Numbered from the stretch's first letter, positions 1 through 9,571 are shown. The stretch is DNA of 64,000 bases from Amycolatopsis sp. 195334CR (GCF_017309385.1 NZ_JAFJMJ010000003.1:1334396-1398395); one strand, 5' to 3'. Notes: generated by a model from the letters alone, not told the origin. A program made the numbers and translations.

Positions 1-1735
1 TCCCCGTCACCATCTGGGCGGCCTCGGCACCGGGCACCGTCCGCACCTGCGCCGGCACCGTCCACATCGGACCCGGCCGCGGTTCGCCGTTCTGGTAGCC
101 GTAGAACTGCAGCTCTCCGGTCGGCGGCCCGGTCCACGGTTGCGAAGAGCCTTCCGGGACGCCGACGGCGAACACGTCGCCGTCCGCGCACGAAGGCAGG
201 TTCGCCATGGTCCGCAACGCGGCGCAGTCCCCGATCTCCACGCCGGTCGAGTCGCGCCCGGACTTGGCCCCGGGCGGCCGCAGCGTGGCCGAGGCCACCT
301 CGTGCACCCCGGTCAGGCCCGGCACCCCGGCGAGCCGCTGCCGCACCTCGTCCGCGTGCCCGCCGTCCGTCACGATCTCGGCGGCCAGCGCCTGGGGCGG
401 CTGCCAGCCGGTGCGCTTGGCGTCGTCGGCGGTCAGCGAGACCATCAGCGTCTGGATCAGGATGGTGCCGGCCAGCACGACCACGAGCCCGGACACCACC
501 CGGCTCGCCGTCCCCCCGTCCATCTGCAGCCGTCGCACCGCGAACTGCAGCGACGGCGTACCGCCGCGCAACCCGCGCACCACCTTCTCCACCGCCCACG
601 GCAGCAGGGCGGCCACCCCGATCAGCAGCAGCGCGCTGCCCACGCTCAACGCGATGCCCACCGCGTCGCCGTTGTCCCGCTCCTCGGCGAGCAGCGTGAG
701 CCCCATCAGCAGCGCGCCCAGCCCGGTGATCCCCCAGCGCCACCACATCCGGCGCTTGATCGGCTTGCTCTGCCGCACCACGCCCAGCGGTTCGACGATG
801 GTCCGGCGCAGGCCGAAGATCGCCGTGCCGACGGCGAGCCCGGGCACGAGCAGCGCGATCAGCACGGCCAGCTGCCACGGCGGCACGAAGTCCTCCGGGA
901 ACAGCTTCAGCCCGAACAGGTCGAGCTGCCCGATCAGCGGGCGCAGCGCGAGGAACAACGCAGTGCCCACCACGAGCCCGGCGAGCGCGCCGAGCAGCGA
1001 CTCGGCCGCGGCGATCCGGCGCACCTGCCGCGCGTCCACGCCGAGCAGCCGCAGCGCGGCGAGCCGGCGTTCGCGTTGCGCCGCGCCCATCCGGGACGCG
1101 GTGGTGACGAAGATCAGCAGCGGCAGCAGCAGCGCCACCACGATCGGCGCCATCAGCAACGCCGTGGTGGCGTCGAGCATGAACCCGTCAGGCGGCACCC
1201 CGAAGCCGGTGACCAGTTCGGTGCCCTCGGTCTGGCTGAGCCGCTCGACCGTGGTGCCGAGGTAGAGCTTCAGGTCGCCCGCGTCGTCCAGCCCCGCCTT
1301 GCCGATCTCCCCGGCCACCGTGCCGGGCACGCGTGCCCGCACCGAGTCGCCCTTCGGCCCGGCGAGCAGTTCGGCCACCGCGGGCGAGACGAACAGCTCC
1401 CCCGGCGCCGGGATCCGGTCGAGACCGGGTGGCACCGGCGAATTCGGCCCGCTCGCCGCGACCACGTGCGTGACCAGGTAGTCGTCGTCCAGCTCGGTGT
1501 ACCAGCCGTAGGAGTGGAGCGGGTCCACCCCCGGCCGCGGGTCGGTGACCTCGGCGTTCGCCGCCTCCCGCGCGTCGTACTCGGAAACCACGTTCCCGAC
1601 CGAGGCGGCGGGCAGCAGGATCGCCACCACCAGTGCCACGCCGATGGTGGTCATCACCAGCCGCAGCAGCGCCTGCCCGGACATCCGGCCGCCCCCGACG
1701 GCCAGCCGGAGCCCGAGCACCAGGTCGCGGATCAC
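1..1735 (-). CDS. FtsX-like ABC transporter permease (3' end off window)
   Basis: This is the membrane subunit of an ABC transporter of the MacB/FtsX type, probably an exporter or envelope-remodelling system; the substrate is unknown. The frame is open from a GTG at 1735 to the window edge, about 578 codons, and the C-terminus is missing. It reads VIRDLVLGLRLAV at the start. A first membrane segment lies near residues 27-48, a large extracellular domain follows to about residue 180, and then several hydrophobic segments occur (for example around 185-210, 240-262 and 280-300), the usual FtsX arrangement. The start codon overlaps the stop of the ATPase gene by 3 bases (GTGA), which implies translational coupling. 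The family assignment is firm; the function is inferred only from family and context. Confidence 0.85.
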   Translation of the reverse strand, partial: MIRDLVLGLRLAVGGGRMSGQALLRLVMTTIGVALVVAILLPAASVGNVVSEYDAREAANAEVTDPRPGVDPLHSYGWYTELDDDYLVTHVVAASGPNSPVPPGLDRIPAPGELFVSPAVAELLAGPKGDSVRARVPGTVAGEIGKAGLDDAGDLKLYLGTTVERLSQTEGTELVTGFGVPPDGFMLDATTALLMAPIVVALLLPLLIFVTTASRMGAAQRERRLAALRLLGVDARQVRRIAAAESLLGALAGLVVGTALFLALRPLIGQLDLFGLKLFPEDFVPPWQLAVLIALLVPGLAVGTAIFGLRRTIVEPLGVVRQSKPIKRRMWWRWGITGLGALLMGLTLLAEERDNGDAVGIALSVGSALLLIGVAALLPWAVEKVVRGLRGGTPSLQFAVRRLQMDGGTASRVVSGLVVVLAGTILIQTLMVSLTADDAKRTGWQPPQALAAEIVTDGGHADEVRQRLAGVPGLTGVHEVASATLRPPGAKSGRDSTGVEIGDCAALRTMANLPSCADGDVFAVGVPEGSSQPWTGPPTGELQFYGYQNGEPRPGPMWTVPAQVRTVPGAEAAQMVTG

Positions 1736-2412
1736 GAGACCAGCTCCCGATCACTCGCCTTCCCGTCGCGCACCACGACCTCGCGATCGGAATACGCGGC
1801 GACGCGGGGTTCGTGCGTCACCAGCACCACCGCGGCCTGCGTGGTGCGCGCGGCGTCGGTGAGCATGCGCATCACCATCTCGCCGTTGAGCGAGTCCAGC
1901 GCCCCGGTCGGCTCGTCGGCGAAGATCACCTTCGGCCCGGTGACCAGCGCCCTGGCCACCGCCACCCGCTGCCCCTGCCCACCGGAGACGTCACCGGGAC
2001 GGCGTCCGCCCAGCTCACCGACCTCGAGCCGGTCCAGCCACTGGCGGGCCTTGGCCTCGGCGGGGCCCCGCTTGACCCCGGTCAGCCGCAGCGGCAGCGC
2101 CACGTTCTCCAGGCAGGTCAGCTCCGGTACGAGCTGGCCGAACTGGAAGACGAAGCCGAAATCGGTGCGGCGCAGCGCGCTGCGCTCCTTGTCGCTCATG
2201 CCGATCAGGTCGCGGCCCTGGTACTCGATCGCGCCCGAGTCCGGGGTGACGATCCCGGCGAGGCAGTGCAGCAGCGTCGACTTGCCGGAACCGGACGGGC
2301 CCATCACGGCGAGGACCTCACCGGCGCGCACCGAGACGTCCGCCCCGCGCAGGGCGCTGGTCTGGCCGAAGGACTTGTGCAGGTCACGCGCCCGCAGCAG
2401 TGGCTGGTTCAC
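1732..2412 (-). CDS. ABC transporter ATP-binding protein (LolD/MacB type)
   Basis: This cytoplasmic ATPase powers the adjacent FtsX-like permease. The 226-residue protein has Walker A GPSGSGKST, signature VSGGQGQR, Walker B VIFADEPTGALD and an H-loop in LVTHEPR, so all catalytic motifs are present. Length and motif spacing fit the LolD/MacB/FtsE subfamily. The GTG start at 2412 overlaps the PadR stop (GTGA), and its own stop overlaps the permease start in the same way, so the three genes form one tightly coupled operon. Upstream in-frame extension into the PadR gene is an artefact of overlapping frames. Confidence 0.92.
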   Translation of the reverse strand: MNQPLLRARDLHKSFGQTSALRGADVSVRAGEVLAVMGPSGSGKSTLLHCLAGIVTPDSGAIEYQGRDLIGMSDKERSALRRTDFGFVFQFGQLVPELTCLENVALPLRLTGVKRGPAEAKARQWLDRLEVGELGGRRPGDVSGGQGQRVAVARALVTGPKVIFADEPTGALDSLNGEMVMRMLTDAARTTQAAVVLVTHEPRVAAYSDREVVVRDGKASDRELVS

Positions 2413-2933
2413 GCGCGCACCGCCTCGGCGAGCGCGTCCAGCCTGGCCGCGGTCAGCTCCAGCCACCGGAGGTCGGCCTCCAGGTGGAACAACGCGTGGT
2501 CGCAGATCAACTGGTCGGCCAAGTCTCCCCCGGTCTTGCGCTTGGTCAGCTCCCGCATCACCTTCAGGTGCGCGGCGCGCTGGCTGTCCAGCACGTCGGT
2601 GGCGCTGCGGCCGGACAGCAGCGCGAGCACCACCTTCGTGTAGAGCGTGTTCTGCAGGTACGGCTCCGGGCTCTCCGGCGTGGCCAGCCACGACTCGACG
2701 TCGGTGACCCCGGCGTCGGTGATGGTGTAGCGCTTGCGGTCCGGACCGTCCCCCTGTTCGACGCCCGCCTCGACGACCAGCCCGTTGCGCAGCAGTCGCG
2801 AGAGCGTCGAGTACACCTGCCCGTAGGCGAGCGGGCGCCCCTGGGCGAACTGCTCGTCGTACGAGCGCTTCAGGTCGTAGCCGTGTCGCGGCCCCGTTTC
2901 CAGCAGGGCGAGCAATGTGCGCGATACCGACAT
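2409..2933 (-). CDS. PadR family transcriptional regulator
   Basis: This is a 174-residue PadR repressor. The N-terminal winged helix (about residues 1-85) contains the typical LLETGPRHGYDLKRSYDE and YGQVYSTLSRLLRNGLV segments. The C-terminal half, roughly residues 95-174, is the helical dimerisation domain of the PadR-s/Vir type. It is the first gene of the operon with the ABC ATPase and permease, a common arrangement in which the repressor controls its own exporter and is released by a toxic ligand. The ATG at 2933 is preceded by a purine-rich GGAAGGAGG-like ribosome site. The ligand cannot be inferred. Confidence 0.9.
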   Translation of the reverse strand: MSVSRTLLALLETGPRHGYDLKRSYDEQFAQGRPLAYGQVYSTLSRLLRNGLVVEAGVEQGDGPDRKRYTITDAGVTDVESWLATPESPEPYLQNTLYTKVVLALLSGRSATDVLDSQRAAHLKVMRELTKRKTGGDLADQLICDHALFHLEADLRWLELTAARLDALAEAVRA

Positions 2934-2975
2934 GCGACCTCCTTCCCCATGATCTTGCTTGCCTGTGCGAGGGAC

Positions 2976-3008
2976 TATACACGGTAGGTATACACCACGG
3001 GTATACCC
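2976..3008. promoter_or_regulatory. Triple TATAC element, probable PadR operator and promoter
   Basis: Three TATAC motifs occur at 2976, 2989 and 3002 with an exact 13-base period. The second is part of GTATAC (2988-2993) and the third of the perfect palindrome GGGTATACCC (2999-3008). The tract is strikingly AT-rich for this genome and lies about 45-75 bases upstream of the PadR start. It most likely combines a minus-strand -10 region with PadR binding sites, which would give autoregulation of the exporter operon. The NYN gene downstream points away, so only the PadR operon would be controlled. Confidence 0.6.
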
Positions 3009-3060
3009 CGAGTGAATACCGCAACAGCGCAGGTCAGCGGGGGGTGGAGCGGGGAGAGGG

Positions 3061-4443
3061 TCAGACCCGGCCGAGGCGGGTGAGCAGCACGGCCGACGGC
3101 ACCGGGTGCGCGCCGCGGGCGCGGACCGAATCGGCGACCGCGCGGTCGGAGGTGGCCACCACCAGCGGGCGGCCCGCCGGTTCGGCCGCGACGAGCGTGC
3201 GGATCACGTCGTCGGCGAGCACGCCCTTGTCGGAGAACAGCACCCGGACCCCGCGTGCGGCCGCGGCGGGCACGGAGATCACGCCCGCCCCGTCGAAGAC
3301 GACGGTGATTTCGGCGCTCGTGCGCGCGGAGAGCGCTCCGAGCTGCTGGGCCAGGCGGTCGCGCTGGTCGGCCAGCGCCAGCTCGGGATAGCCGGTCTTG
3401 GTGACGTTGTAGCCGTCGACGATCAGGTGCACGCCGGGCAGTGCGAGCAACCGGTCCAGCGCGGCCGGGTCCTGGACCTTGCCACCGCCGTCGGCGCGGG
3501 TGCTGGCGCCGCGGACCACGTCGGCGGGCAGCGGGCCCGCGTGGCCGAGCGACAGCTCCCGCCGCAGCCCCTTCGCGGCTCCCTCGATGGTGTCGATGAG
3601 CAGCGCCAGGCGGACCTCGTCGGCCTCACGCGCTTCCCTGGCGGACTGGCGGGCCACGTCGGCGTCCGCGACCGCGTTGTCGGCACGGGCGCGCTCGGCG
3701 GCCGAACGCTGGCGCTCGCGTTCGAGCTGCGCGGTCAGCGCGGCTACCTCCTCCGCGCGGATCCCGCCCGCCTCGGCGGCGGCCGCCCTGGCCTCCTCGG
3801 CGGCGTCCTTGGCCTGGCGCAGCTTCACGCCCTGCTCGCGCAGGCGGCCGCGCAACCGGTCCAGCTCGGCCTCCCGATCGGCCCGCGCGCTCTCCACCAC
3901 GCGCCGGGCCTCGGTCAGCTCCGCCTGGACCCGCTCCAGCTCGCCCTCGAGCCGGTGGATCCGGGCCAGCGCGGCGTCGCGCTCGGCCCGCAGGCTGGTC
4001 TCCTCGGCGTTCTTCGCCACCAGGCGGACGCGGGAGTCCGCGCTGGCCTCGCCGAGCAGCACCGCGGCGGTGGCCGCGGCGATCGAATCGAGCGCGTTCG
4101 GGTCGAGCACGTCGGCACGGTGCTCGCGCAGCCACTCCAGCACCGCGGTGCGGAACCGGCTGGACTCGCCGAGCGTGCTGAGCAGCGCCGAGCCGCCCAG
4201 CTTGGCGCGCTTGGCCGGGGCGAACCGCGCCACCGGGCGCAGCTGGCGCGGTATGTCGGCGACCGGGAGCTTGCCCAGCGCGGCCGCCGCGAGCTCGGCG
4301 ATCCGCTCGCGGATGGCCTCGGGCAGCTCGACCCAGTTCACCGGCCTGGCCGGGTGCTCGGGCTGTTCCGGCTGGTCGCGCACCTCGGGGGCCGGTGGCA
4401 CGCGGCCGGCGTGCTCCGGTTCGGGGTGCGCGGATGCGGTCAT
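3061..4443 (-). CDS. NYN-domain (YacP-like) putative RNA-binding nuclease with long coiled coil
   Basis: The 460-residue protein ends in a NYN/PIN-like domain of the YacP/Rae1 type, beginning at VHLIVDGYNVTKTGYPE (about residue 340) and including FDGAGV, LFSDKGVLADDVI and VVATSDRAV. The acidic residues expected of this nuclease fold are visible. Residues 150-290 are a charged coiled coil, and residues 1-150 carry a Pro/Glu-rich start and a helical region. Members of the family in low-GC bacteria are ribosome-associated endoribonucleases; in actinobacteria the long coiled-coil version is uncharacterised. It is a single gene, divergent from the DEDDh/GIY-YIG nuclease. Start ATG at 4443. Confidence 0.85.
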   Translation of the reverse strand: MTASAHPEPEHAGRVPPAPEVRDQPEQPEHPARPVNWVELPEAIRERIAELAAAALGKLPVADIPRQLRPVARFAPAKRAKLGGSALLSTLGESSRFRTAVLEWLREHRADVLDPNALDSIAAATAAVLLGEASADSRVRLVAKNAEETSLRAERDAALARIHRLEGELERVQAELTEARRVVESARADREAELDRLRGRLREQGVKLRQAKDAAEEARAAAAEAGGIRAEEVAALTAQLERERQRSAAERARADNAVADADVARQSAREAREADEVRLALLIDTIEGAAKGLRRELSLGHAGPLPADVVRGASTRADGGGKVQDPAALDRLLALPGVHLIVDGYNVTKTGYPELALADQRDRLAQQLGALSARTSAEITVVFDGAGVISVPAAAARGVRVLFSDKGVLADDVIRTLVAAEPAGRPLVVATSDRAVADSVRARGAHPVPSAVLLTRLGRV

Positions 4444-4551
4444 CAGCCCAGGGTAGACCCGGCACCACGGCGGGGCAGGACGTGTCCACGCCCCTGTGGC
4501 ATGTTGTGACCAATCGAAGATTGTCGGTGGCCCTGCCTAGGGTGCGAACCC

Positions 4552-6261
4552 ATGACCGCGTCCCCGGCTGGCCAGCTCGCCTTCGACGAACTCGGCACCC
4601 CGCTGCGGGACACCACCTTCGTGGTGTTCGACCTGGAGACCACCGGTACCAAGCCGGGACCGGACGGGATCACCGAGATCGGCGCGGTGAAGGTGCGCGG
4701 CGGTGAGGTGCTCGGGGAGTTCGCCACCCTGGTCGATCCCGGCATGCCGATCCCGCCGCAGGTCGTCTCGATCACCGGCATCACCCAGGCGATGGTCTAC
4801 GACGCCCCGCGGATCGACCGGGTGCTCCCGGCCTTCCTGGAGTTCATCTCGGGCGCGGTGCTGGTGGCGCACAACGCCGCGTTCGACGTCGGCTTCCTGC
4901 GCGCGGCCTGCCAGGGCCACGGGTACCCGGTGCCGAAACCGGCGGTGGTCTGCACGGTCCGGCTGGCGCGCCGGGTGATCACCCGGCAGGAGACGCCCAG
5001 CCACCGGCTCTCCGCGCTGGCCGCGCTGTTCAACTCCGGCACGGTGCCGAACCACCGCGCGCTGCAGGACGCGCGCGCCACCGTCGACGTGCTGCACGGC
5101 CTGCTCGAACGGGTCGGCTCGGTCGGTGTGCAGTCGCTCGAGGAGCTGCTGGACTACCTGCCGGAGGTCACCCCGCAGCAGCGGCGCAAACGCGGCATGG
5201 CCGCGCACCTGCCCACCACGCCGGGCGTCTACCTGTTCCGCGGGCCCGGGGACGAGGTGCTCTACGTGGGCACCGCGGCGAACCTGCGGCGCCGGGTGCG
5301 GCAGTACTTCACCGGTTCGGAGAGCCGTGGCCGCATCCGCGAGATGGTCGCGCTGGCCACCGGGGTGGAGGGCATCGAGTGCGCGCACGCGCTGGAGGCC
5401 GAGATCCGGGAGCTGCGGTTGATCGCCGCGCACCGGCCCGCCTACAACCGGCGGTCGAAGAACCCGCACAACTCGTGGTGGGTCACGCTGACCGAGGAGG
5501 CCTTCCCCCGGCTCTCGGTGATCCGGCTGCCGAGGGACGGCGCGCTCGGCCCGTTCCGCAGCCAGGCCGACGCGAAACTGGCCGCCGACACGCTGTCCGG
5601 GGCCGCCGGGCTGCGCACCTGCACCCAGCGCATCTCGGCGGTGGCGCCCAGCGGGAAGCCGTGCGTGCTGGCGGAGCTGGGGCGGTGCGGGGCGCCGTGT
5701 GCGGGGCAGCAGAGCACCGGCGAGTACGAGCCGGCGGTGATCGCGGTCGCGGACCTGTTCGCCGGGCGGGACGCCGCTCCCCTGCGCTCGGCGGCGCGGC
5801 AGTTGGAGCTGCTCTCCGAAGCGCAGCACTTCGAGCAGGCCGCCCGGCGGCGGGACGAGCTGGCGCTGCTGGTGCGGTCGGTGGACCGCGCGCACCGGCT
5901 GGCCTCGCTGGCCACCATTCCCGAGTTGGTCGCCGCGAACCCGGACGGGGACGGCGGCTGGGAGTTCGCGGTGATCCGGTACGGGCGCCTCGCCTCCGCC
6001 GGGGTGGCGCGGCGCGGGGTGCGGCCGATGCCGGTGGTCGAGGTGCTGGTGGCGTCGGCGGAGACGGTGCTGCCGGGCCCGGGGCCGCTGCACGGGGCAC
6101 CGCGGGAGGAGGTCGGCATCCTGCTGCGGTGGCTGTGCCGCCCGGGGGTGCGGCTGGTGCGCACGAGCCGCCCGTGGGCCGAGCCGGCGCGCGGGGCCGG
6201 GGCGTGGCGCCCGTGGCTGGACCTGGTGGGCACGGCCACGGCGCTGGAGCACACCAATTGA
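4552..6261 (+). CDS. DEDDh exonuclease fused to UvrC-type GIY-YIG nuclease domain
   Basis: The 569-residue protein joins two nuclease modules. Residues 20-190 form a DnaQ-like DEDDh 3'-5' exonuclease: VVFDLETTG (Exo I, D27/E29), LVAHNAAFD (Exo II) and HRALQDARAT (Exo III). Residues 220-300 form a UvrC/Cho-type GIY-YIG domain: TPGVYLF, then VLYVGTAANLRRRVRQY and a conserved Glu in the ALEAEIREL segment. The C-terminal third resembles the remainder of Cho-like proteins and includes a CxxxGxCxxPC-like stretch near residue 380. It matches M. tuberculosis Rv2191 in architecture and in its position near trpD. It is presumably a DNA repair nuclease; its substrate is not established. Confidence 0.92.
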   Translation: MTASPAGQLAFDELGTPLRDTTFVVFDLETTGTKPGPDGITEIGAVKVRGGEVLGEFATLVDPGMPIPPQVVSITGITQAMVYDAPRIDRVLPAFLEFISGAVLVAHNAAFDVGFLRAACQGHGYPVPKPAVVCTVRLARRVITRQETPSHRLSALAALFNSGTVPNHRALQDARATVDVLHGLLERVGSVGVQSLEELLDYLPEVTPQQRRKRGMAAHLPTTPGVYLFRGPGDEVLYVGTAANLRRRVRQYFTGSESRGRIREMVALATGVEGIECAHALEAEIRELRLIAAHRPAYNRRSKNPHNSWWVTLTEEAFPRLSVIRLPRDGALGPFRSQADAKLAADTLSGAAGLRTCTQRISAVAPSGKPCVLAELGRCGAPCAGQQSTGEYEPAVIAVADLFAGRDAAPLRSAARQLELLSEAQHFEQAARRRDELALLVRSVDRAHRLASLATIPELVAANPDGDGGWEFAVIRYGRLASAGVARRGVRPMPVVEVLVASAETVLPGPGPLHGAPREEVGILLRWLCRPGVRLVRTSRPWAEPARGAGAWRPWLDLVGTATALEHTN

Positions 6262-6313
6262 GATTAGGATCGCGGCGACACCCATTCGTTGAACAGGCCA
6301 GGAGGGCATCCCG

Positions 6314-6592
6314 GTGATCACCGCGATCGTGCTGATTCACGCCGCAGCGGACAGCATCCCCGAAACCGCGCAGGCGATCGCGGACATCGACGGGGTGCAG
6401 GAGGTCTACTCGTGCGCCGGCGAGGTGGACCTGGTGGCGATCGTCCGGGTCAGCGCGCACGAGGACCTGGCCGACCTGATCCCGGCGAAGATCGGGAAGA
6501 TCCCGGGCGTGCACAACACCGACACGCACATCGCCTTCCGCTCGTACTCCCGCGCGGACACCGAATCCGCCTTCTCCATCGGCGTGGATTGA
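6314..6592 (+). CDS. Small Lrp/AsnC-type RAM domain protein
   Basis: This 92-residue protein consists only of the ligand-binding RAM domain of Lrp/AsnC regulators (ITAIVLIHAAADSIPETAQ through KIGKIPGVHNTDTHIAFR), without the DNA-binding helix-turn-helix. Stand-alone RAM proteins usually bind amino acids as oligomers or modulate full-length Lrp partners. The GTG start at 6314 has a perfect AGGAGG at 6300-6305. It sits downstream of the nuclease gene, separated by 52 bases, and convergent with the qcr operon. The regulatory target is unknown. Confidence 0.88.
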   Translation: MITAIVLIHAAADSIPETAQAIADIDGVQEVYSCAGEVDLVAIVRVSAHEDLADLIPAKIGKIPGVHNTDTHIAFRSYSRADTESAFSIGVD

Positions 6593-6609
6593 CGGCCTCG
6601 GGCCGGTCC

Positions 6610-6678
6610 GCAGGTGTGCTGTGAATGTGGCTTTCACTGCGGATTCCGCAGTGAAAGCCACATTCACAGCACACCTGC
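6610..6678. repeat. Palindrome family A, copy 1 (69 nt)
   Basis: This is a perfect 34-base inverted repeat around a single central T at 6644. Its outer arms begin GCAGGTGTGCTG and its core reads GAATGTGGCTTTCAC. It lies between the convergent RAM-protein and qcrB genes, beside a separate ordinary terminator (6690-6723). Three other copies with the same core occur at 16335, 25508 and 27368. A bidirectional terminator is the simplest role, but conservation of the core sequence suggests something more specific. Confidence 0.85.
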
Positions 6679-6689
6679 CGAACACGCGA

Positions 6690-6723
6690 AACGGGCCGCA
6701 CCCCCGAGGGGATGCGGCCCGTT
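6690..6723 (-). terminator. qcrB operon terminator hairpin
   Basis: The arms AACGGGCCGCA (6690-6700) and TGCGGCCCGTT (6713-6723) are exactly complementary, with further C/G pairing toward the loop. The hairpin lies 14 bases beyond the qcrB stop codon. There is no long U-tract, as is usual for high-GC actinobacterial terminators. Confidence 0.75.
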
Positions 6724-6737
6724 CGACGTAGCGAGCC

Positions 6738-8423
6738 CTAGTGGCCGCTGGTGATCTCCTTGCTCTCCTTGGTGGCGCCTTCGCCCACCGCGGAGGAGTC
6801 GACATCACCCGGGCCGTGCCCGTTGCCGTGGCCGTTGGCGCGGGCGCGATCGAGGGCGGCGGTCTCCTCCGCCGGGTCCGCGATCACCCAGCCACCGGGC
6901 ACCGCGCGCCCGGCCGAGCCCAGCTTGTTCATCTTCTTCGGCACGGACGCGCCCTGGTACTCCAGCGGCACCGCGTGCCCGTGGTCGTCCACCGGGCCCA
7001 GCGGCTGGTGGATCTCGATGAACTCACCGTGCGGCAGGCGCTTGATGATGCCCGTCTCGACCCCGTGCTCCAGCACCTCGCGGTCGCCGCGCTGCAGGCC
7101 GACGCAGATCCGGTAGGTGAGGTAGTACGCCAGCGGCGGCGCCAGCAGGATGCCGATCCGGCCCGCCCAGGTGGTCACGTTCAGCGAGATGTCGAACGTG
7201 AACGCGATGATGTCGTTGAACCCGGACATCATCAGCACCATGAAGAAGGTCAGCGCCATCACGCCGATGCTGGTGCGGACCGGGTTGTCCCGCGGCCGCT
7301 GCAGCAGGTTGTGGTGCGCGGTGTCGCCGGAGAGCTTCCGTTCGATCCACGGGTACGCCAGCAGCAGCCCGATCAGGATCGGCATGCCCAGCGCACCGAC
7401 GAAGAACACCGGCGGGATCGTGTAGTTCCCGAGGTAGAGCTCCCAGGCGGGCCAGATCCGGAGCATGCCGTCCGCCCAGGCCATGTACCAGTCCGGCTGC
7501 GAACCGGCGGACACCTGCGACGGGTTGTACGGGCCGATGTTCCAGATCGCGTTGATCTGGAAGATGCCCGACATGGCCGCGATGACCCCGGTGACCAGCG
7601 CGAAGAACGCCCCGCCCTTGAGCGCGAACACCGGCATGATGCGCACGCCGACGACGTTGGTCTCCTTGCGCCTCGGCCCGGGGAACTGCGTGTGCTTCTG
7701 GTACCAGACCAGCGCCAGGTGCGCGCCGACCAGCGCCAGCATGATGCCCGGGATGAGCAGGATGTGCAGCGTGTACAGCCGCGGGATGATCTCCGTCCCG
7801 GGGAACTCGCCACCGAAGAGCGCCCAGTGGACCCAGGTGCCCATCACCGGCACCGAGAGCACGATGCCGGACAGGGTGGCGCGGATACCGGTACCGGAGA
7901 GCAGGTCGTCCGGCAGCGAGTAGCCGAAGAAGCCCTCGAACATGCCCAGGACCAGCAGCAGCGCGCCGATCACCCAGTTCGCCTCACGCGGGCGCCGGAA
8001 CGCACCGGTGAAGAAGATCCGCATCATGTGCACGAACATCGCCGCGACGAAGATCAGCGCGGCCCAGTGGTGCAGCTGGCGGACGAACAACCCGCCCCGG
8101 ACCTCGAAGGTGATGTCCAGCGTGCTCGCGAACGCCTTGGACATCTCGACGCCCTGCAGGTTCTTGTAGGCGCCGTCGTAGATGACCTCCTGCATGGAGG
8201 GATCGAAGAACAGCGTCAGGTACACCCCGGAGATGATCAGGATGATGAAGCTGTACAGCGCGATCTCGCCGAGCAGGAAGGACCAGTGGGTGGGGAACAC
8301 CTTGTTCAGCTGGTGCCGCATGCCCTTGGCCAGGTGGTACCGGTCGTCGGCCCAGGTGGCACCGGCCGCGGCGGCCTTCTCGGCCGGGTTCGTCCCCTTT
8401 GTCGGGGTGGTCAGTGAACTCAT
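6738..8423 (-). CDS. qcrB: Cytochrome bcc complex, cytochrome b subunit
   Basis: This 561-residue integral membrane protein carries the two b haems and the quinol sites of the menaquinol:cytochrome c reductase, the target of anti-mycobacterial compounds such as Q203. Haem-ligand histidine pairs are seen in [20 protein letters not shown] and in [19 protein letters not shown]. The Qo motif is the actinobacterial PDWY (QPDWYMAW) instead of PEWY. A long hydrophilic C-terminus, after about residue 420, is also typical of actinobacteria. The ATG at 8423 overlaps the qcrA stop (ATGA); a possible ATG 15 bases earlier lies inside qcrA and is less likely. It is the last gene of ctaE-qcrC-qcrA-qcrB. Confidence 0.97.
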   Translation of the reverse strand: MSSLTTPTKGTNPAEKAAAAGATWADDRYHLAKGMRHQLNKVFPTHWSFLLGEIALYSFIILIISGVYLTLFFDPSMQEVIYDGAYKNLQGVEMSKAFASTLDITFEVRGGLFVRQLHHWAALIFVAAMFVHMMRIFFTGAFRRPREANWVIGALLLVLGMFEGFFGYSLPDDLLSGTGIRATLSGIVLSVPVMGTWVHWALFGGEFPGTEIIPRLYTLHILLIPGIMLALVGAHLALVWYQKHTQFPGPRRKETNVVGVRIMPVFALKGGAFFALVTGVIAAMSGIFQINAIWNIGPYNPSQVSAGSQPDWYMAWADGMLRIWPAWELYLGNYTIPPVFFVGALGMPILIGLLLAYPWIERKLSGDTAHHNLLQRPRDNPVRTSIGVMALTFFMVLMMSGFNDIIAFTFDISLNVTTWAGRIGILLAPPLAYYLTYRICVGLQRGDREVLEHGVETGIIKRLPHGEFIEIHQPLGPVDDHGHAVPLEYQGASVPKKMNKLGSAGRAVPGGWVIADPAEETAALDRARANGHGNGHGPGDVDSSAVGEGATKESKEITSGH

Positions 8424-9568
8424 GACTTGCGCTCCCAAAACCCAGGACCGACTGCCTCGATGAAGTCACCTCTCGCAACGAAGTAGCCCTCTTCGTTCAC
8501 GGTAATGGGCAACTGGGCGAGTGCGCGAGTCGCCGGCCCGAAAACCGGCTTCGCGTAGTGCAGTGCGTCGAACTGCGACTGGTGACACGGGCAGAGGATC
8601 CGGTTGGTCCGCTGCTCGTACAGCGACGTGGGGCAACCCACGTGGCTGCAGATCTTCGTGTAGGCGTAGAAGTCGCCGAAGTTGAAGTCCTCCTGGCCCT
8701 CGCGCTTGACCACGCGCGCGGCGTCGGCCGGGCGCAGGCGGATCAGCATGACCGGGTTGTCGGACCGCTTCAGCGCCTTGGCCAGCAGCTCGTGGTTGCC
8801 GCGCTCGGACTCGCGGAACGGGAACACCGTCTCCATCGCGCCCGCCTCGAGGTCCTCCGGGCGCACCAGCGAGGGCTCCTCCGGCTCGTGGCCGAGGTGC
8901 GCGGTGTGCCGGCGCAGGTAGACGACCTCACCCGGGTAGTTCGGCTGCCAGCCGGTGTGCCACAGGGAGTCGCGGTTCTCGGTGTCCTTCCACGGGTCGC
9001 GGATGAACGACGCGAGCGGCAGCGCGACGGTGGCCAGGCCCAGCGCGCCGGCCCCGAGGCCGACGCTGCGCTTGATCGCCGAGCGGCGCGCGATGGTGCT
9101 GCGGTTGCCCGCGTCGGCCAGCTGGGCGACGATCGTCGCCTTGTCGACCTCCTTGGACCCGCCGTCCCCGCGCTCCTGCACCGCGATCTCGTCCGGGATG
9201 AACTTCTTGGTGTAGAGCAGGACGCCGACGGCCAGCGCGAGCACCGCGAGGCCGAGGGTGACGCCCAGCATCGGGGTGTACAGCGAGTACCAGAAGTGCC
9301 CGCTCTCGTTGTCCGGGCTCTCGTACTGCCACGGCCACCAGATCAGGGACACCACGAAGCCGAGCCCGGACAGCGCGGAGATCAGGAACCAGATGGCCAC
9401 CGAGCGCTCGGCGCGCTTCTCCGCCTTGGTGCCCTTGACCGGCCACTTGTCCTCGTAGTGGACCAGCTCGACGCCGTCCAGGTTGGTGCCCAGCTTCACC
9501 AGCTGGTCGCGGTCCATGTCCGCCAGTTCCGCCTCGGTCGGCGGCTTCGGCTCTTCGCCGCTACTCAT
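8420..9568 (-). CDS. qcrA: Cytochrome bcc complex, Rieske iron-sulfur subunit
   Basis: This 382-residue protein is the Rieske [2Fe-2S] subunit that passes electrons from menaquinol to the dihaem cytochrome QcrC. The cluster motifs CSHVGC and CPCHQSQ lie in the C-terminal third. Three hydrophobic segments precede the domain (around residues 57-78, 95-118 and 178-196), and the third follows a twin-arginine-like ARRSAIKRS, as in actinobacterial Rieske proteins that use both Sec and Tat insertion. It begins 3 bases after the qcrC stop and overlaps qcrB by 4 bases. Confidence 0.97.
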   Translation of the reverse strand: MSSGEEPKPPTEAELADMDRDQLVKLGTNLDGVELVHYEDKWPVKGTKAEKRAERSVAIWFLISALSGLGFVVSLIWWPWQYESPDNESGHFWYSLYTPMLGVTLGLAVLALAVGVLLYTKKFIPDEIAVQERGDGGSKEVDKATIVAQLADAGNRSTIARRSAIKRSVGLGAGALGLATVALPLASFIRDPWKDTENRDSLWHTGWQPNYPGEVVYLRRHTAHLGHEPEEPSLVRPEDLEAGAMETVFPFRESERGNHELLAKALKRSDNPVMLIRLRPADAARVVKREGQEDFNFGDFYAYTKICSHVGCPTSLYEQRTNRILCPCHQSQFDALHYAKPVFGPATRALAQLPITVNEEGYFVARGDFIEAVGPGFWERKS

Positions 9569-9571
9569 GCG

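Noticed and set aside
140..2707. Plus-strand frame of 855 codons over the ABC transporter genes
   Set aside because: The minus strand encodes recognisable permease, ATPase and PadR proteins with coupled starts; the plus frame has no motif.
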